Below are positions 16,985 to 32,048 of a stretch of DNA of 64,000 nucleotides, piece after piece. Both the position numbers and the translations under genes were made by a program. The notes under the pieces were generated by a model that was given only the letters and a program-made list of their open reading frames with translations, searched no databases and was not told the DNA's origin. The stretch spans positions 13,157,001-13,221,000 of the forward strand of contig NC_046681.1 of assembly GCF_009870125.1 (NCBI RefSeq), in the 5' to 3' direction. Numbering within the stretch: the stretch's first letter is position 1; every line of letters begins with the position of its first letter. The stretch is from Drosophila pseudoobscura (Eukaryota > Arthropoda > Insecta > Diptera > Drosophilidae).

Positions 16985-17955
16985 ATGTCAGCAATTAAAG
17001 AGATCCCTGTAAATTTGCCAAAATTGCTTACTTTGTTCAAGACAATTGTGCCGAAACTGACAAACGACAAATATAAAGGACAATATGGGCGAATTGGCGT
17101 TATCGGAGGCTCATTGGAATATACCGGGGCCCCTTTCTTTGCGGCTATAAGTTCCATGAAAGTTGGTGCTGACCTATCGCATGTCTTCTGTCAAGCAAAC
17201 GCGGCCCCAGTTATTAAATCTTACAGCCCCGACTTGATTGTTCATCCAGTATTGGACTGCTTGGATGCTGTTGATAAAATTCAGCCTTGGTTAGAGCGTT
17301 TACACGTGATTGTGAGTAAATCCTTGAATGTTGTTTCAATTTAATCAATTGATATTCTCATGTTTGTGCTTTAAAGGTTATTGGCCCTGGATTGGGTCGG
17401 GAACCACTTATTTTGCAGACTGTAACAAATGTGCTGAAATTGTGCACAAAGTTACAGAAGCCAATTGTAATAGACGCTGATGGGCTGTTTATTCTGAATG
17501 ATAATATTGACCTGGTGAGCGGACAACGGAATATCATACTGACCCCAAACGCTATGGAATTTCGTAGATTGTTTGGAGAGGACGTGAATTCTGTGCGTCA
17601 AAAAATGTCCTGTCTGGGAGATGGTGTTGTGGTCCTGGAAAAGGGCGTAAATGATAAGATTCATATTCCTCACACCAACGAAGTTTACTCCATGCCCACG
17701 GGCGGTTCTGGTCGCAGATGTGGAGGTCAAGGGGACTTACTTAGCGGATCTCTAGCAACGTTTTTTTACTGGTCACTGCAATCCAATCAGCCCAATCCCG
17801 CGTATATAGCAGCTTGTGCTTCAAGCTATCTCGTAAAGAGAGCCAATTCGACTGCATTTAAAAAGTTTGGTCGAAGTTTGCTAGCTAGTGATATGATAAA
17901 TGAAATATCCACAGTTTTTCGGTCTGATTTCGAAGACGCGGAAACTGATAAATAA
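16985..17955 (+). CDS. Naxd: ATP-dependent (S)-NAD(P)H-hydrate dehydratase (NAXD)
   Basis: Metabolite-repair enzyme of the ribokinase-like YjeF C-terminal family; it dehydrates damaged NADHX/NADPHX using ATP or ADP. Exons 16985-17311 and 17377-17955 give 301 residues. Family landmarks: [20 protein letters not shown] near the start, GPGLGR right after the splice, [13 protein letters not shown], and the nucleotide/anion-hole motif GGQGDLLSG at about 225-233. No clear mitochondrial targeting sequence follows the first ATG, so this form is probably cytosolic. Likely CG10424. Polyadenylation signals (AATAAA) follow directly at 17959. Confidence 0.94.
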
Positions 17956-18691
17956 GGCAAATAAATAACTAAGGTATGATTTTTCCTTTTTCTAGATACC
18001 ACGTTATTTATAGATTAATAAAATTAATCAATTATAATTTCCATGTAAAAATACTTCATTTGACTGCCTTCTAGCCGACTTTCTCGCATCATTCAATCCA
18101 TTTTGAAAAACCATTGAAACCGTGCAAAAAAAATCATGGATTCCATGGCACTGTTCGAGAAAAAACAAATCTAAGCACTTTTTCTATAAGCCATCAGTTT
18201 TCGAAGCTGTTTGACAGTGGGAAATGGGAAAACTGAAAACCGAACGAAATTCAAACGACAAAGAGGAAAACGAAAATTAAAGTAATGAAGATTTAAATAT
18301 TAAAACAGAATTTTCATGAGAAATAAAAAGAATGCATCTCAAAACAAAAAAAAAAGTTTTTGTTTAGATCGATTTCTTCGATATTTAAAAAAAAAAAAGA
18401 AACGATTCAGAGAAAAGCGATGCAAACATCGATAGTATCGGTGTTTTGCAGGGACGCCAAATCTTCTCAGATCCAAGGCTGTAAAATACTTTCCACTGGG
18501 ATCAGTGCTCAATTTAACGTTCAAAGCCGGTTAGACTTGTTCTAAAAACAACTCATATCTGAAAACTGCACAGTACTTAAGCAATCTGCATTATAACACT
18601 CAATTTGGATCGACAATTTGTGACACAAATTTCCTGTACTTTTTCAGTTATCATTTGACCTCGAACCGAGAAGAGAGATATTCTTATCACT
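17956..18691. other. Intergenic with a DRE upstream of KFase
   Basis: AT-rich spacer between two plus-strand genes. ATCGATA at 18428-18434 is a probable DRE of the kynurenine formamidase promoter. Two overlapping short frames at 18339-18545 are poly-A/T read-throughs and were rejected. Confidence 0.55.
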
Positions 18692-19671
18692 ATGTATAAT
18701 CCCAAAAGCACTGACCTGGAGCGCGATTACTTTCCCAGTTATCACACCATACGGTTCCAGGACCAGCCCGCACCCAATCTTGCCGTGCAACTCCATTTCT
18801 TACAGCTAACAAAGCAACGTAAGCAATCTAGAAATTAATTAAGATTTAAATGATGATCCTATTATTCAAAGATGCTGATACCATTCCAGAGGGTAAAGAT
18901 CTAACTACCAAGCAGGGAATTAAAGTGGACCATTTACGATATGGCGGCCAAGACGATCGTCAAATCGTGGACGTCTTTTACAACGATTCCACCACTGATT
19001 CCTCTCCCCTCTTTGTGTATGTTCACGGGGGCTACTGGCAATTCCTGGACATAACCGAGTCATGCTCCATGGTCGGTCCGTTGGTGCGTCGTGGCTACCG
19101 CGTGGCTGTCATGGACTACAATCTGTGCCCACAGGTGACCCTGGAACAGCTGATGCTGGAGTTTACCAATTTCCTAAACTGGACTTTCGCATATGCCGAG
19201 AAAATAAAGACCACAGAGATACATTTTGCTGGGCATTCGGCGGGCGGACATATGCTGGCACAGATTCTAAACGCACCCGAAGTAGTAACCCCCGAGAGGC
19301 GCAAGAATATCCGCTCGTTGATCTTCATATGTGGTGTCTATGATTTACGCGAGCTGTGGTCCTTGGAAAATGTGAATCCCAATAATATTCTAGGCCTTAA
19401 CGCCGAAAAGGCCGCGGCACTGTCGCCCATTTTGTGGAAATATCCGGATGCCAAGTCTTGGAGTTCCATTAAATTCCATGTGATGGCCGCAGAGCACGAA
19501 AGCTTGACATTCATTGAACAAAGTCGCGTCTTTGGGCAGGTTTTGGAGAAGGCTGGCTTTCCCACAAGTTTCAAGGTGATACAGGGATACGATCACTTTG
19601 ATATTATCGAGGAAACGGCCATCGATGACTCGATTATAGCCAAGAATCTGCAGGAGATCCTTAAACTTTAA
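18692..19671 (+). CDS. KFase: Kynurenine formamidase
   Basis: Alpha/beta hydrolase that converts N-formylkynurenine to kynurenine in tryptophan degradation, upstream of ommochrome and NAD-related pathways. Exons 18692-18818 and 18890-19671 give 302 residues. The first exon was recovered because the acceptor at 18889 joins in phase (LTKQ-QGKDL). Oxyanion-hole motif HGGYW at 88-92, nucleophile elbow GHSAGGH with Ser159, and catalytic His278 in GYDHFD; an acidic residue in MAAEHES could complete the triad. The upstream frame starting at 18850 is intron read-through. Ortholog of CG9542 by memory. Convergent with DLP. Confidence 0.93.
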
Positions 19672-20027
19672 ACAGATTTGAACGACTCCTAAGTGAATTA
19701 TTCTCAATTATTGTTTCTTAGTGTTTTTGTAAAACAATCTTAACTTAATAGTATGCTCTCGTAAATATGTACAATTTGTTGGGGATTTTGTGTTGCTGCG
19801 GGTTACAAAAACACCATACACCTCGGGAAAGTGAGGGTGTACCAGGGGGGCTGGGCAGAATATACAATATAATTTATAATACAATGCCATTCTGGGTAAG
19901 AGTGGAAAATAATTAGAAAATAATCAACTAATATTGGGGTTGTTAAAACGAATAAATTACTTAAAATAAACAAAATTTAGGTGGCAGGCGGCTGTGGCTG
20001 TCCTGCAGATGCGCGTCCGCAACGGGA
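19672..20027. other. Convergent 3' regions of KFase and DLP
   Basis: Contains the 3' UTRs of both genes. AATAAA at 19951 serves the plus strand. No further feature seen. Confidence 0.6.
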
Positions 20028-23000
20028 CTATGACTCTTCGTCGGAAATGATAATCTCAGCGGCAATAACGCGTTTCGGTAACGCATTCGAACTTTGTTTG
20101 CTTTTCTGTGCCTTTGCATTCTCGTTGATGACGCTGGCATTCAAACTAGAAACGGATATAATTTTCAGTATGCCATTGGGCGGGACATCATTGGGCTTTG
20201 AATTGGACTTGGGGTTTGCCTTCACATCGCTGTCGGCAGTCTCATCTCTCGTTATATCTATCACATCCTTCGAACCCACCGGCGCATCTGTCTTTGGTGT
20301 TGTCTCAGTTGCTGTTTCAGTCAATGTTTCCGCTTCAATCTCCGAATCGGCATCGCTTATGTCGCCATTTGTCTTGAATTTTTCCACAAAATCATCAAGA
20401 TCCTCTTCCTCCTCCTCTTCCGATTCGGAGTCCTCCTCTTCATCATCGTTATCAGCCTCATCCTTATCATCGCTGGCAGCAGTAGCAGCAGCAGCATCGG
20501 GGGGGCCTTCTAAAGAACCATTGAGCAAGGCGGCCTTGGCTGCTGCCTGAGCACTGGTACAAGGCTTGTCATCGTCTTCCTCTATCACAGCTGCAGCAGC
20601 TGCCGCTTCCTTTTGCTTTTTGAGACGAGCCTCGCGCATGTTGTCCGCATTGAGATCCTGCTCCCGGGAATATCTAAAAAAGAGGAATATCTCTCCGAAT
20701 TAGCAACGAAAGTGAAAGGAAAATATTACTCGAATTGCTCACTTTGCCAGTACATCACTAATTTTGGTATGCTTCTTGGTGTTCTCCTTTAGCTTGGCCA
20801 TCAGCTCCGGGTCCGTGGCAGCCGGATCCTTGACACTGCCCGTAAAGTGGTTAGCGGTTTCGTACAGATCCCTTTTGCGTTTAGACTGCAACAGTCTTCC
20901 CACCGAAAGGAAGGCATCGCTGGCTGGAAACGAGCGAAGGGAGATAGAGATTCAGACTTTTCGTAGCTTGAGGCGGTCTGCGGTCTTACCTATTAGCTTC
21001 ATCTCGAAGGTGGCCAGGCCCATTTCATTCATTTTGTTGCAGTGCTCGAGCAGCTGCAGGACGTCGTGGTAGTCGGGGAACTCCTGCATTCGATTTACAA
21101 AGGATGATAGCATACGATTGAACTGGGGGTAGGGACTATCCTCGAATCGGATCGGTTGCTTCAGCTGGCGAAAGGCACTCTTGCTCTCGCCGGTTAGATC
21201 ACAGATTTTCTCATAGATTTCGCAGGCGCGCTTCTTGTAGCGCTCCACCGTCAAATAGCTGGAGTTGTCATCATCATCCCAGTCTACTTCAGAGTTCTCC
21301 AGCGCCTGGATTCTCTTGTTTATCCTATGCAGTGCGATGTTCATTCTCCTGATGCGTTCATCGGTGCGTTTGTCGATGGCAGGGGATACAGACTCTTGGC
21401 CAGCATCATTGGGCTTCTGTTCATGCTGCTGCTCGCGTTCCTGCTTTGACTCTTTTCCTGCCTCGAGCGTAGCGCGTGTGGACGGGTTGATTGGAGGGAC
21501 TTCCTTGACTGGAGCCTCCTCTGGCTCTGGCTCTGATGTAGTCACCACCTTCGCCTTGCGTCTTGCCTTCAGCTCATCCACCACACCGCTGAGGTGCATA
21601 TAGACCAGATCCGACTCGGCTTTGATTCTTTCTATGGCCGATTCTAGTAGTTTCCGAAACCCGCGCGACCTTACAAAACTCTCGTGTACACTGTAATAAT
21701 ATTTTGTTAGCTTTGTTTCAATGAGTTTCGTCATTTCCTTTGATGTATCCGTTTCTGCGCAGAGTTTAAGAAGTGCCGCGTATTCCGGAACAAATGGATC
21801 ACGTTCTGCAGGTTTTGAGGCAGGTTTCTCTCGCGGTGGTGTTGGCTTCTTCTCCGATGGCTGCTTCTCGGATGGCTGCTTAGTGGATGCCGTCTCAGGC
21901 AGATCGTCCAGGTCGACGACTATTTCCGCGGGTGGAGTAGCCTTTTTCACCTGATTTGGTGGTGTTGGTGTGACTGTTGGAGAATTGAGTCTGGAGACCG
22001 CTGGCTTAATCCAAATCGGTTTTTTCTGCACCGCCGTCATTGTCTGTATCAGCGCTTTCTCCGTGTGATTCGTTCTGGTTTCCATCTCCTGTTTCTCTGT
22101 GGGCGGCGTGGTGGGCGGTGACTCCACCAGAACAATGGTTGGAGTCGCCGGCCGCTGGTCGCGTTGCCTTTGCTGCATCTGGAGTTGCTGTTGGTTCTGC
22201 AGTTGTTGCTGGGCCAGATGCCGGCGCCAGTCCTCGTCGGATTTCTTGAGCACAGTGATCGGCTGGATTCGCTTGATGTTGTTAGCCGGCTTAGCGGGCA
22301 CTGGCGAGATGCTCGCGCCTGGCAGGGAGTTCAGCTTAAAGGCGGACCCCTTGGGGAGCTGCTGGTGCTGCATTGCTGTCGCTGCCGGCGGCGGTGTGGT
22401 TGTGGGTGTTAGCTGGGGCGTAATGCTTGTGGTGGGCGGAAGATTCACCAGCAGCGGCTCGTTGAGCGACGCTGGACAGTGCGGTGGTGTGGCCAGCAGC
22501 CGTTGCGGTGGCGCAGAACTGGCCGTAAACGACTGCAGTTGGGAAGTCATTGGAGGCGTGCCTGACTTGCTACCGGAGCTCTTATATGGCAACGTGCGAG
22601 CGGCACTGGAGGCCGGGTTGGGTACTTGCTTCATTGTGAGGCCCGGATGAACACGGGAAACGGGTGTTATCTGTAGAGCGGATGAAGCTCGGCCTGCTGG
22701 TGGATTGATCTTGGCCGCAGGACTGTGGGCTGGCGGGGGAGGTGATGAAATCATCTGCAGTGGCGGCGGTGTCTGCTTCTGGACGAGATGAGCAGGTGGT
22801 GGCGCCCGCTGCATCTGCTGCGGCTGTTGCTTTTGCTGCATCTGAAGCGTTCCTGCTTTCGCCGGCGCCTTCTGCAGTGTGGGCAGTGGTTTCTGTGTCA
22901 CCTGCGGTTTCTGAGCCGGCGGAGACGCCGGCTGTGGTTTCTGCTGCTGTTGAATCATGGACACCCGCTGCGTCTGATACTGCGGACCGCTCAGGACAGC

Positions 23001-24676
23001 CTCCTGAAGTTGCTGAGCCATGAGCTGCTTCCTTTGCTGCTGCAGATGTTGATGCATTTGTCCCAACGTCATCTTTTGCTGCGGAATGCTCAGCCTGACC
23101 GTGGTTTTCTCTTGGAGGCCGGTCGTGGCATTGAGCTGATTTTTTGGAGGCCCAGCCGCCAGTGGCTGCTGCTTTTGGGGCGTTACCAAGTGTTGTTGGG
23201 GGACCACTGGCTTGGGGACTACTGTCTTAAGGGCCACCGGCTTGGGTGCTACTGGATTGGGGGCAACGGCCTTGGGCACTATTGGCTTGGGAGCCACTGC
23301 TGAAACTGTTATCTGATTACTGGGCATCGGTTTCAACTGGTTTGTGGGCGTCATCCTAGCCTGGTTTATCGGCAACGCCATCATCTGGTAGCCGGGAAGA
23401 GGTGATCCCTTCATGCGATAAATGGAAGTCTGCTGCACCTGGAAATTGGGCGTCGGCTTCGCCTGGTAACCGAGTGCTGGCTTCGCCTGGAGGTTAGGCG
23501 AAGGCATAGACGTAGGTGTTGGCTTCGCCTGCTGAATGGGCGTCAGCTTAACTTGTTGGGCGGGCGTCAGCTTCATCTGCTGACCAGGCGCAATCTTCAC
23601 CGGCAGAGTGGTCGTTGCCGGCTTCACCTGGTGATTGGGCGGCACACTGGTTATCATAATGCTCTGTCCGAGGGGCTTGCTGTTCGGCGGCCAGCCAGCT
23701 TTCTGAGCCATTGGCGTTTTCTGTGGCTTATTCTTATTATTGTTGTTAAAGATATTGCTGTTGTTGTTAAATTCATGCATGGAGGCAATCGAAGTGATCA
23801 CCATCCCATTGCTGCTGGCGGTAGCGTTTTTGCCGTGCTTTGTGATTGTTATGCCACTGGGTATGTGCATAGGTTTGAGAGGGTGCAATTCGGGCGGAGT
23901 GAATGCTGTTTCTACTGATCCCAGTTTGCCGCCCACTCCTCCGCCTCCTGACACGGACGCTTTCGGTAGGTTCGCAAGCTTTTGCGGCAGGTTCTGTTTT
24001 GCTGTCCCATTCCGGGTCTTCTCCAGGCGTCGTCGCTTGGCACCAGGGGGTGACTGCAAGTGTTAAATGGTTGAATTAGATGGATCCAAAAAATACCTTT
24101 CCTAAGAATTAGGCTACCTGTTGGCTGGGAGTTTTTAAATTTTGAATGAAAACAAACCCGCAGAAAACTGGCGCCGGATGCAGTGTTGAGCATGCTTTCA
24201 CATGTGTGCGTGTGGGTGGGTGACTGTATGAGTTGTGTAGAGTGAGAGAGCGCGCGTAATGTGCAATTCTTTGAATTTCGAAACTGCTTCGCGGATTCGA
24301 GGGTTCTCCTCATAAATTACGCCTTAAATAAAGTTACTCCGGGGGAGAGAGAGAGAACAATGCACGCACACAATCAACTGGTTTTAGCTAACGTAATTAA
24401 CATTATTGGGCCCATTGCAAGTGCAAGACATCAAAACTCTACACCTCTGGTCTGGCAGCACTCTGCACATTTGCACTGGTATGTGTGTTTCGCTCTCAAT
24501 AAAAGCAGCGCGAAAAAAATTTATTTCACATACATTGTAATACACACACACACACTTACGCACAAACCCTATTTAAAATACAACTGTACTTTTCAACACA
24601 CAAAATCGACCGTTTATAGCTTTACCTCTTCATCCGATTCCGAGCTTATATCCACACAGATAAGCGACGCAGCCAT
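20028..24676 (-). CDS. DLP: DAXX-like histone H3.3-H4 chaperone
   Basis: Exons 24676-24626, 24053-20990, 20923-20743 and 20673-20028 join in phase to 1313 residues. DAXX proteins chaperone H3.3-H4 and bind SUMO and ATRX/XNP in the nucleus. Layout: N-terminal SUMO-interacting motif LICVD at 5-9 in an acidic Ser context; long Pro/Gln/Thr-rich disordered region (about 20-760) with degenerate PxxQxKPTP repeats; DAXX helical bundle at about 768-850; histone-binding domain at about 920-1150, with AFLSVGRLLQSKRKRDLYE and HFTGSVKDPAATDPELMAKL; acidic Asp/Glu/Ser tract; and a C-terminal SIM, EIIISDEES, as the last residues. SIMs at both termini mirror human DAXX. The 17-residue first exon is separated by a 572-base intron and is easy to miss; its GAG/TCA join is in phase and restores the N-terminal SIM. 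Confidence 0.92.
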
Positions 24677-25940
24677 GGTTTTGCGTTAAATACTTGCACT
24701 CAATTTATAATATCTCTTCTCAGCGTTTTGATAGTTTTACTTGACATACTATCGTTGTTGCCAGCTAGTTTTTCACGCATATGTGTATTGTGTATGCTGT
24801 GTCTGTGTCGACTGAACGCTCTCTATTATATGACGATCCATATATATTACGCCTGCTTGAATTGCCTGTGCGTGTGTTTGTATTGTTGCTTTGCATTTGT
24901 TTTTTTGGAGAGTGTGGAGAGCTTGGATAGCTCTGATATTTGCGGCGTTGCCGTATCATTTTTGAGTCTCATGGCGATATTATATTCGATATTCGTCTAT
25001 TTTTCGTCTATCGAATATTTTAAATGTAAGAATCAAGTAGAAAAGTAAGCGCGATGTTTAAACGTGTCGAATGTCATGTCATGTCATGTACTTTGTAAGA
25101 TGTTAATTAAATGGAATAGAAGGTATCTTGGGCCGAATTGAAAAACCGGTTACGGAACATAGATGAGGGCTAATAATAACAGTTTCCTGTTTTAAAATAG
25201 GAACAGGAATTAATCTCCACTAAAACAATTAATTGGAGAGGGAGGTGGGCAGAGAAAAACGTAATAAATTTGGGGGAAAAAACACAAATTTCATAATTTG
25301 TACAATTTAATAGTTTATCGATCTATATAGCTCATGGATCGATGTCTGGGGATTTAAAAATTCGCACGAGCGGACATTATGTTCTACACATTAACTTTAA
25401 AATTAATTCTAAAAAAGACGTATGATTTTAAGAACTTTAAAATGATCTATAATGAGATCACACCATAGCGGTAGGGATAATTCTTATAATGAATGTGCTA
25501 TCAGTTCCACTCTCACGGCATTCATTGGCTTATTTTGGCATAAGTACCCGATCTCGAAAACATTTTCTCAAATGATGATAATACCAAAGATCATATAAAA
25601 TTGTATATTATTTAAAGATAATTTAATAGGCAGTCTAGTAAATTCTGAAAGAAAAATATGATTATTTTTGTAATTATTTTGTTGATGCTTTTGTAACTGT
25701 CATCCGCGTACTGTTATTAGATGCTGGTAGCACATTTGATACGTAATATTTTCTGCACCTGAAAACCTTGTTAAGGATTATGTTCTGATCAGAGAATAAT
25801 TAACCAATTGTCGACAAGTAAGGCTTAAAATATATTCACGAAAATTATGAATCTTGATGAATTTACAAAGTGTTTTATTTCTCGGTTTAGTTCACGGACT
25901 TAAACTTTTTAAATAAAAATGGCTTAAGTTGCATAAGTTC
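24677..25940. other. DLP upstream region and spacer
   Basis: AT-rich, with CA and GA microsatellite stretches just inside the DLP intron to the left and GTCAT/CATGT pentamers at 25072-25090. A 106-codon hydrophobic frame at 24728-25048 has no family features. No gene supported. Confidence 0.5.
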
Positions 25941-25944
25941 TTGT

Positions 25945-27086
25945 TTTCATCGGTATGTATACGATATATTTTGAATATTTACGGTATATTTTTCAAATGA
26001 GGCGGTATATTTCGGTGCTGTTTTGAGGGTCATACTGTAGAAATACTGGTGTTCGTTTCATCAATCTATTAATTTAATTTTCAATGTTATATGGAAATCC
26101 AATAAATGCAAGTATTTGGAATAGGCCAATCATGCATAGAATTGATTCATCAATCGTACAAAATTAAGTGGGCATGTCTAAATGTTCTATATAGATAGTA
26201 TTATTCAACGGAACAAAGAATATGAGGAATTGGTCGTTTTTTTGAATCGAATTTGAATTCGCCGCAGTTCGCCGCACTTCGCCGCAGTTCGCCGCAGTTT
26301 CGCTTTAGCAACAATGAGTCTCGTTCCATACACAATGTTGCACATTCCATACACACTGTTGCGGCAACATTTATTTGAAAACCGTATTTTAGTCAAAATA
26401 AATTACGTAAAGAGAATTAAAAGAAGCAATCTTGTAGAAAATACATTTATCTATGGGATAGAGCTAAGTGGGCATCTATATAGCTTGATATAGGCAATAC
26501 CCGATTCGCCGCAGTTTCGCTATTGCAACAATGAGTCTCATTCCATACACAAACATGTTGCTAATTCCATGCACACATACCCTGGGGAAAATGGATGTTA
26601 TAGAATTGAGGAAATGTTTGTCTTCCAAGGCTCAGTAGGTATCAGGATCGAGATAAATATATACAAGATACTAATAATACACATGAATAAGTCAAAAAAA
26701 TATCAATTTGAGAAAAGGTCTTAATAAATTGCGTTTGATCTACATATAAAATTTACGACATAGGGTGCACAAAGGCCTATACACGCATCATGTCATCAAA
26801 TACTAGCAACATTGCAACTGTTTTTTTGTTGAACTATTTTGCTTAAACCTTGTTTTAGTCAAAATACAATAAAAGCAAGGAATAAAAACTAACCAATTGT
26901 GTAGAAAATTTATTCATCAATGGGCTAAAATTATGTGGGCAGGGCTAAATGTTATATTTTGCTTGTAATATTCGACGGAATATGAAAAACGAGGAATACG
27001 TAAAATAGAACTTGAATTCTTCAGTATATTTACGGTATATTTTGAAATGATTCGGTATATTTCGGTATATTTGCACTGCGTGTCAG
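25945..27086 (+). repeat. Array of diverged dispersed promoter-bearing repeats
   Basis: Several degraded units of one family. Motif-6-rich ends lie at 25945-26040 and 27005-27075. Internal blocks recur: AATAAAAGCAA followed by ATTGATTCAT...AATTAAGTGGGCA (26093-26180, 26380-26475, 26850-26950), ATTC(G/A)ACGGAA (26207, 26970), and AACAATGAGTCTC(A/G)TTCCATACACA (26311, 26527). CGCCGCAGTT short repeats sit at 26261-26300. The last unit is interrupted at its promoter-like end by the hAT element. Units match the copies at 6.6, 34.3 and 40.1-40.6 kb. I see no transposase or clear terminal repeats, so the class is unknown. Confidence 0.75.
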
Positions 27087-28194
27087 CAGTGTTGCCAATT
27101 TATTCTATTTAAAGCTAAATCTAGCTTATTTGAAAACGGAAAAGCTTGAAAAATTATGAAAATGCTTATAGCCTTAAATCTAGCCTTTTTTAATTTCACT
27201 CTGTTTATGTTTTCCTCTTTATATCCTACATATATTTTTAGGCAAATCGAAAAAAAAGTATATTTGTTATAGAATTCATTTGGTATATTGGTATATTTTC
27301 GTTGAAAAGTTTCGGTCACTACTACACAGAAACTTGGCGATCGTGTGAAATGTGTAATTGTGTAAAATTGAGGTGCAAGGATCTTATAAAGGAGCTTATT
27401 ATCCAACTCAGAGAAAGGTAAGCTTCAATAGGATTTGATATTAAAAATAAATAATAATCTTCTGTTTAATTTCAGACTTCCAGATAATTTGGAGACATTG
27501 GAAAAACTGCACGTTTTTGCAGCAGAAAATGTACTCGAACATAATAAAAATCCTAATGATCTCATTTCCATATTGGAACACTTCAACTATAGCAATATAG
27601 ATGGAATTCTTGCCCAATATGGCAAAATTAACTTAGTCCCTTGGCAAAGTACAGATGACACTATAAAGCTTTGGTCAGAAGCACTGACTTATAAAGATGC
27701 TGGCAAAAAAAAACCTCTTGAAGAAATCGCTTTATTTGCCATTGAAATTTTAAGTCTAAAGTGGTCAAATGCTGCCATTTAACGTGTAATCAGTCAAATA
27801 AATATCGTTAAAACCAAGCTTAGGAACAAAATGACTTTTAAATCTTTAAACTCAATATTAAATATAAGGTTTGTTTTAGTAATATTTAATTGTCTGATGA
27901 ATACGACTATAATTCTTTTGAATTTTACAGATATGGATTGCGCCGTCATGGCAAATGTTGCCACAACTAACAATTACCGGAGAAATATTTAAATTTAATA
28001 CTTTCCAGCGATAAATATACCGATTCGAGTAATAGCGAGTTGGATAGAATAATAATAATGTATATATATATGTGTTTTTTTATTTTTAGCCTATTTTTTG
28101 GCCTTTTTTTTACAATTTTTAGCTTGTTCTAGCTTGTGTTTTTGTGAAATCTAGCTTATTTTGACGTTCAAAATATGGCAACACTGCGCGTCAG
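27079..28194 (+). mobile_element. Short hAT-type DNA transposon with target-site duplication
   Basis: Perfect 11-base terminal inverted repeats CAGTGTTGCCA at 27087-27097 and inverted at 28176-28186, flanked by 8-base direct repeats CGTGTCAG (27079-27086) and CGCGTCAG (28187-28194), one mismatch. Both the 8-base duplication and the CAGTGTTGCC end are hAT hallmarks. Subterminal AAGCTAGATTT/GCTTGTTCTAGC motifs also occur in inverted orientation. At 1.1 kb the element is far shorter than autonomous hATs and retains only the 3' part of a transposase gene. It inserted into a promoter-bearing repeat about 170 bases from the Sec61alpha start codon side. Confidence 0.88.
27350..27970 (+). pseudogene. 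hAT transposase C-terminal remnant
   Basis: Three exon-like pieces (to 27418; 27474 to about 27868; 27932-27970) with GT-AG joins encode a hAT C-terminal dimerisation region: LSLKWSNAAI followed by RVISQINIVKTKLRNKMTF and SLNSILNIRYGL, matching the family pattern SNAEVERVFSQ...KTKLRN...L..L..IR. An in-frame TAA at 27780-27782 sits where the family has Glu, and the N-terminal BED finger and catalytic core are absent, so it cannot encode an active transposase. Confidence 0.8.
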
Positions 28195-28357
28195 TAAAAT
28201 TTTAGTCGTCGTGTCAAAAATTTATTCGTAGCCCCCATTCGTTTTTCGTTTTTCCACTCGTGCGTTTGTTTTGCAGCTAAATAAACTTTCTAAATTTTGT
28301 ATAGAAAGTGCAACAGTGTCAGTTTTCCAGACACCGCGCTAAGACAAGTAGAACACA

Positions 28358-30956
<2,599 letters not shown>

Positions 30957-32048
30957 GCAGTCAATCCGAAATGCAATCAACCAATTCTTCATCATATTTC
31001 TCACACGCTCGCTCGCCCATTAAAAAAAACAATCTAAATTCCATATTTTGTTTTTTTTTTACGTCCGAATTCCCACAATCAGCATACCTTAAAGGCGTTT
31101 CCTACCCGAAGCGTACATAACGAGAGAAACTTTATTTTGAATAGTTTTTAGTTTTATTCAATTGTGAGACTTCGTTGCTTGAGTTCAATATTTCTGCGAA
31201 TTGATTGAATGTCAATGCAATAATTGTTTAAATATTAAATCAAATGCATTATATTTAAAACCAAGACAAGAGGGAGATTATTGAAATTATTAAAACGAAG
31301 ATGTACATCAAACGAACACATGCATACAAATTGTCATAATAAAACGTAAATTAGATAACTTTTTTAATTAAAAAGGTCTCTTTTTCAATCAATGCGAATT
31401 CTTTTGAATCAAAGCTCAAAAGGAAAACTACGCGCCCTTAGCTACCGACCTATCAGTGTGACTTAACTGCTTGCTGAAGTATTCAATGTTGCCAAATCAG
31501 CTTTTTTCCGCCAGATCTACGTTTCAAAGTCAAAGTTTTTGTCCCTTCAATAGCCAGGGGGCGGATACATTGAACGATGGAAGGAGATGGAGTGTAGCAG
31601 AGAAGTCGGCCGCGGGATATATCAAGGCTGTTGTGCTGATCAAGAGTTTATATGTTTTAAGGAGTCGGAATATCCTACTGGCACTTACATACATTTAATT
31701 GTATATAATTCCAGCCTTTTTTTGGATTTCCTATTCATTCAATCTAGCCGTATTTTGCTAAAAAATAAGGTCAACACTGGAGGTCTTCTGAGTAGTTTAG
31801 CGACTGGTCACACTGGTGCAACAAAATGAGAAATAAAGTGAAACAAAATCGTAAATAAAACAAAATTTGTGCAAATTGGGGGCCACAAGAAAGTCTTGAA
31901 TCGCGACGCACACGAAACCCGATACGCATTTAACCCACCACAGCATCGGGACTCGCATGCAGCAGGCTCAATAACAACAGATCGGACAACAATTGAAGTT
32001 CTCCAGGCAGAAAAATCATCAGACTCTTCAGCCACAGTTCGAGTTGCC
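30957..32048. other. Sec61alpha 3' UTR and TMEM115 5' region
   Basis: AT-rich 3' region of Sec61alpha, then the 5' UTR of the next gene. A perfect motif 1, GGTCACACTG, lies at 31806-31815, about 230 bases before the TMEM115-like ATG; a related inverted CAGTGTGACT lies at 31454. The in-frame open sequence upstream of the ATG (from 31869) lacks a good start and is taken as UTR. Confidence 0.6.

Noticed and set aside
22788-23303. 171-codon Leu-rich plus-strand frame
   Set aside because: Antisense of the Gln-rich DLP exon (CAG read as CTG).
24541-24555. CA tract in the DLP intron as a functional element
   Set aside because: Ordinary microsatellite with no supporting context.
24728-25048. 106-codon hydrophobic frame
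   Set aside because: TG/TT-rich composition alone explains it; no conserved motif, in the DLP upstream region.
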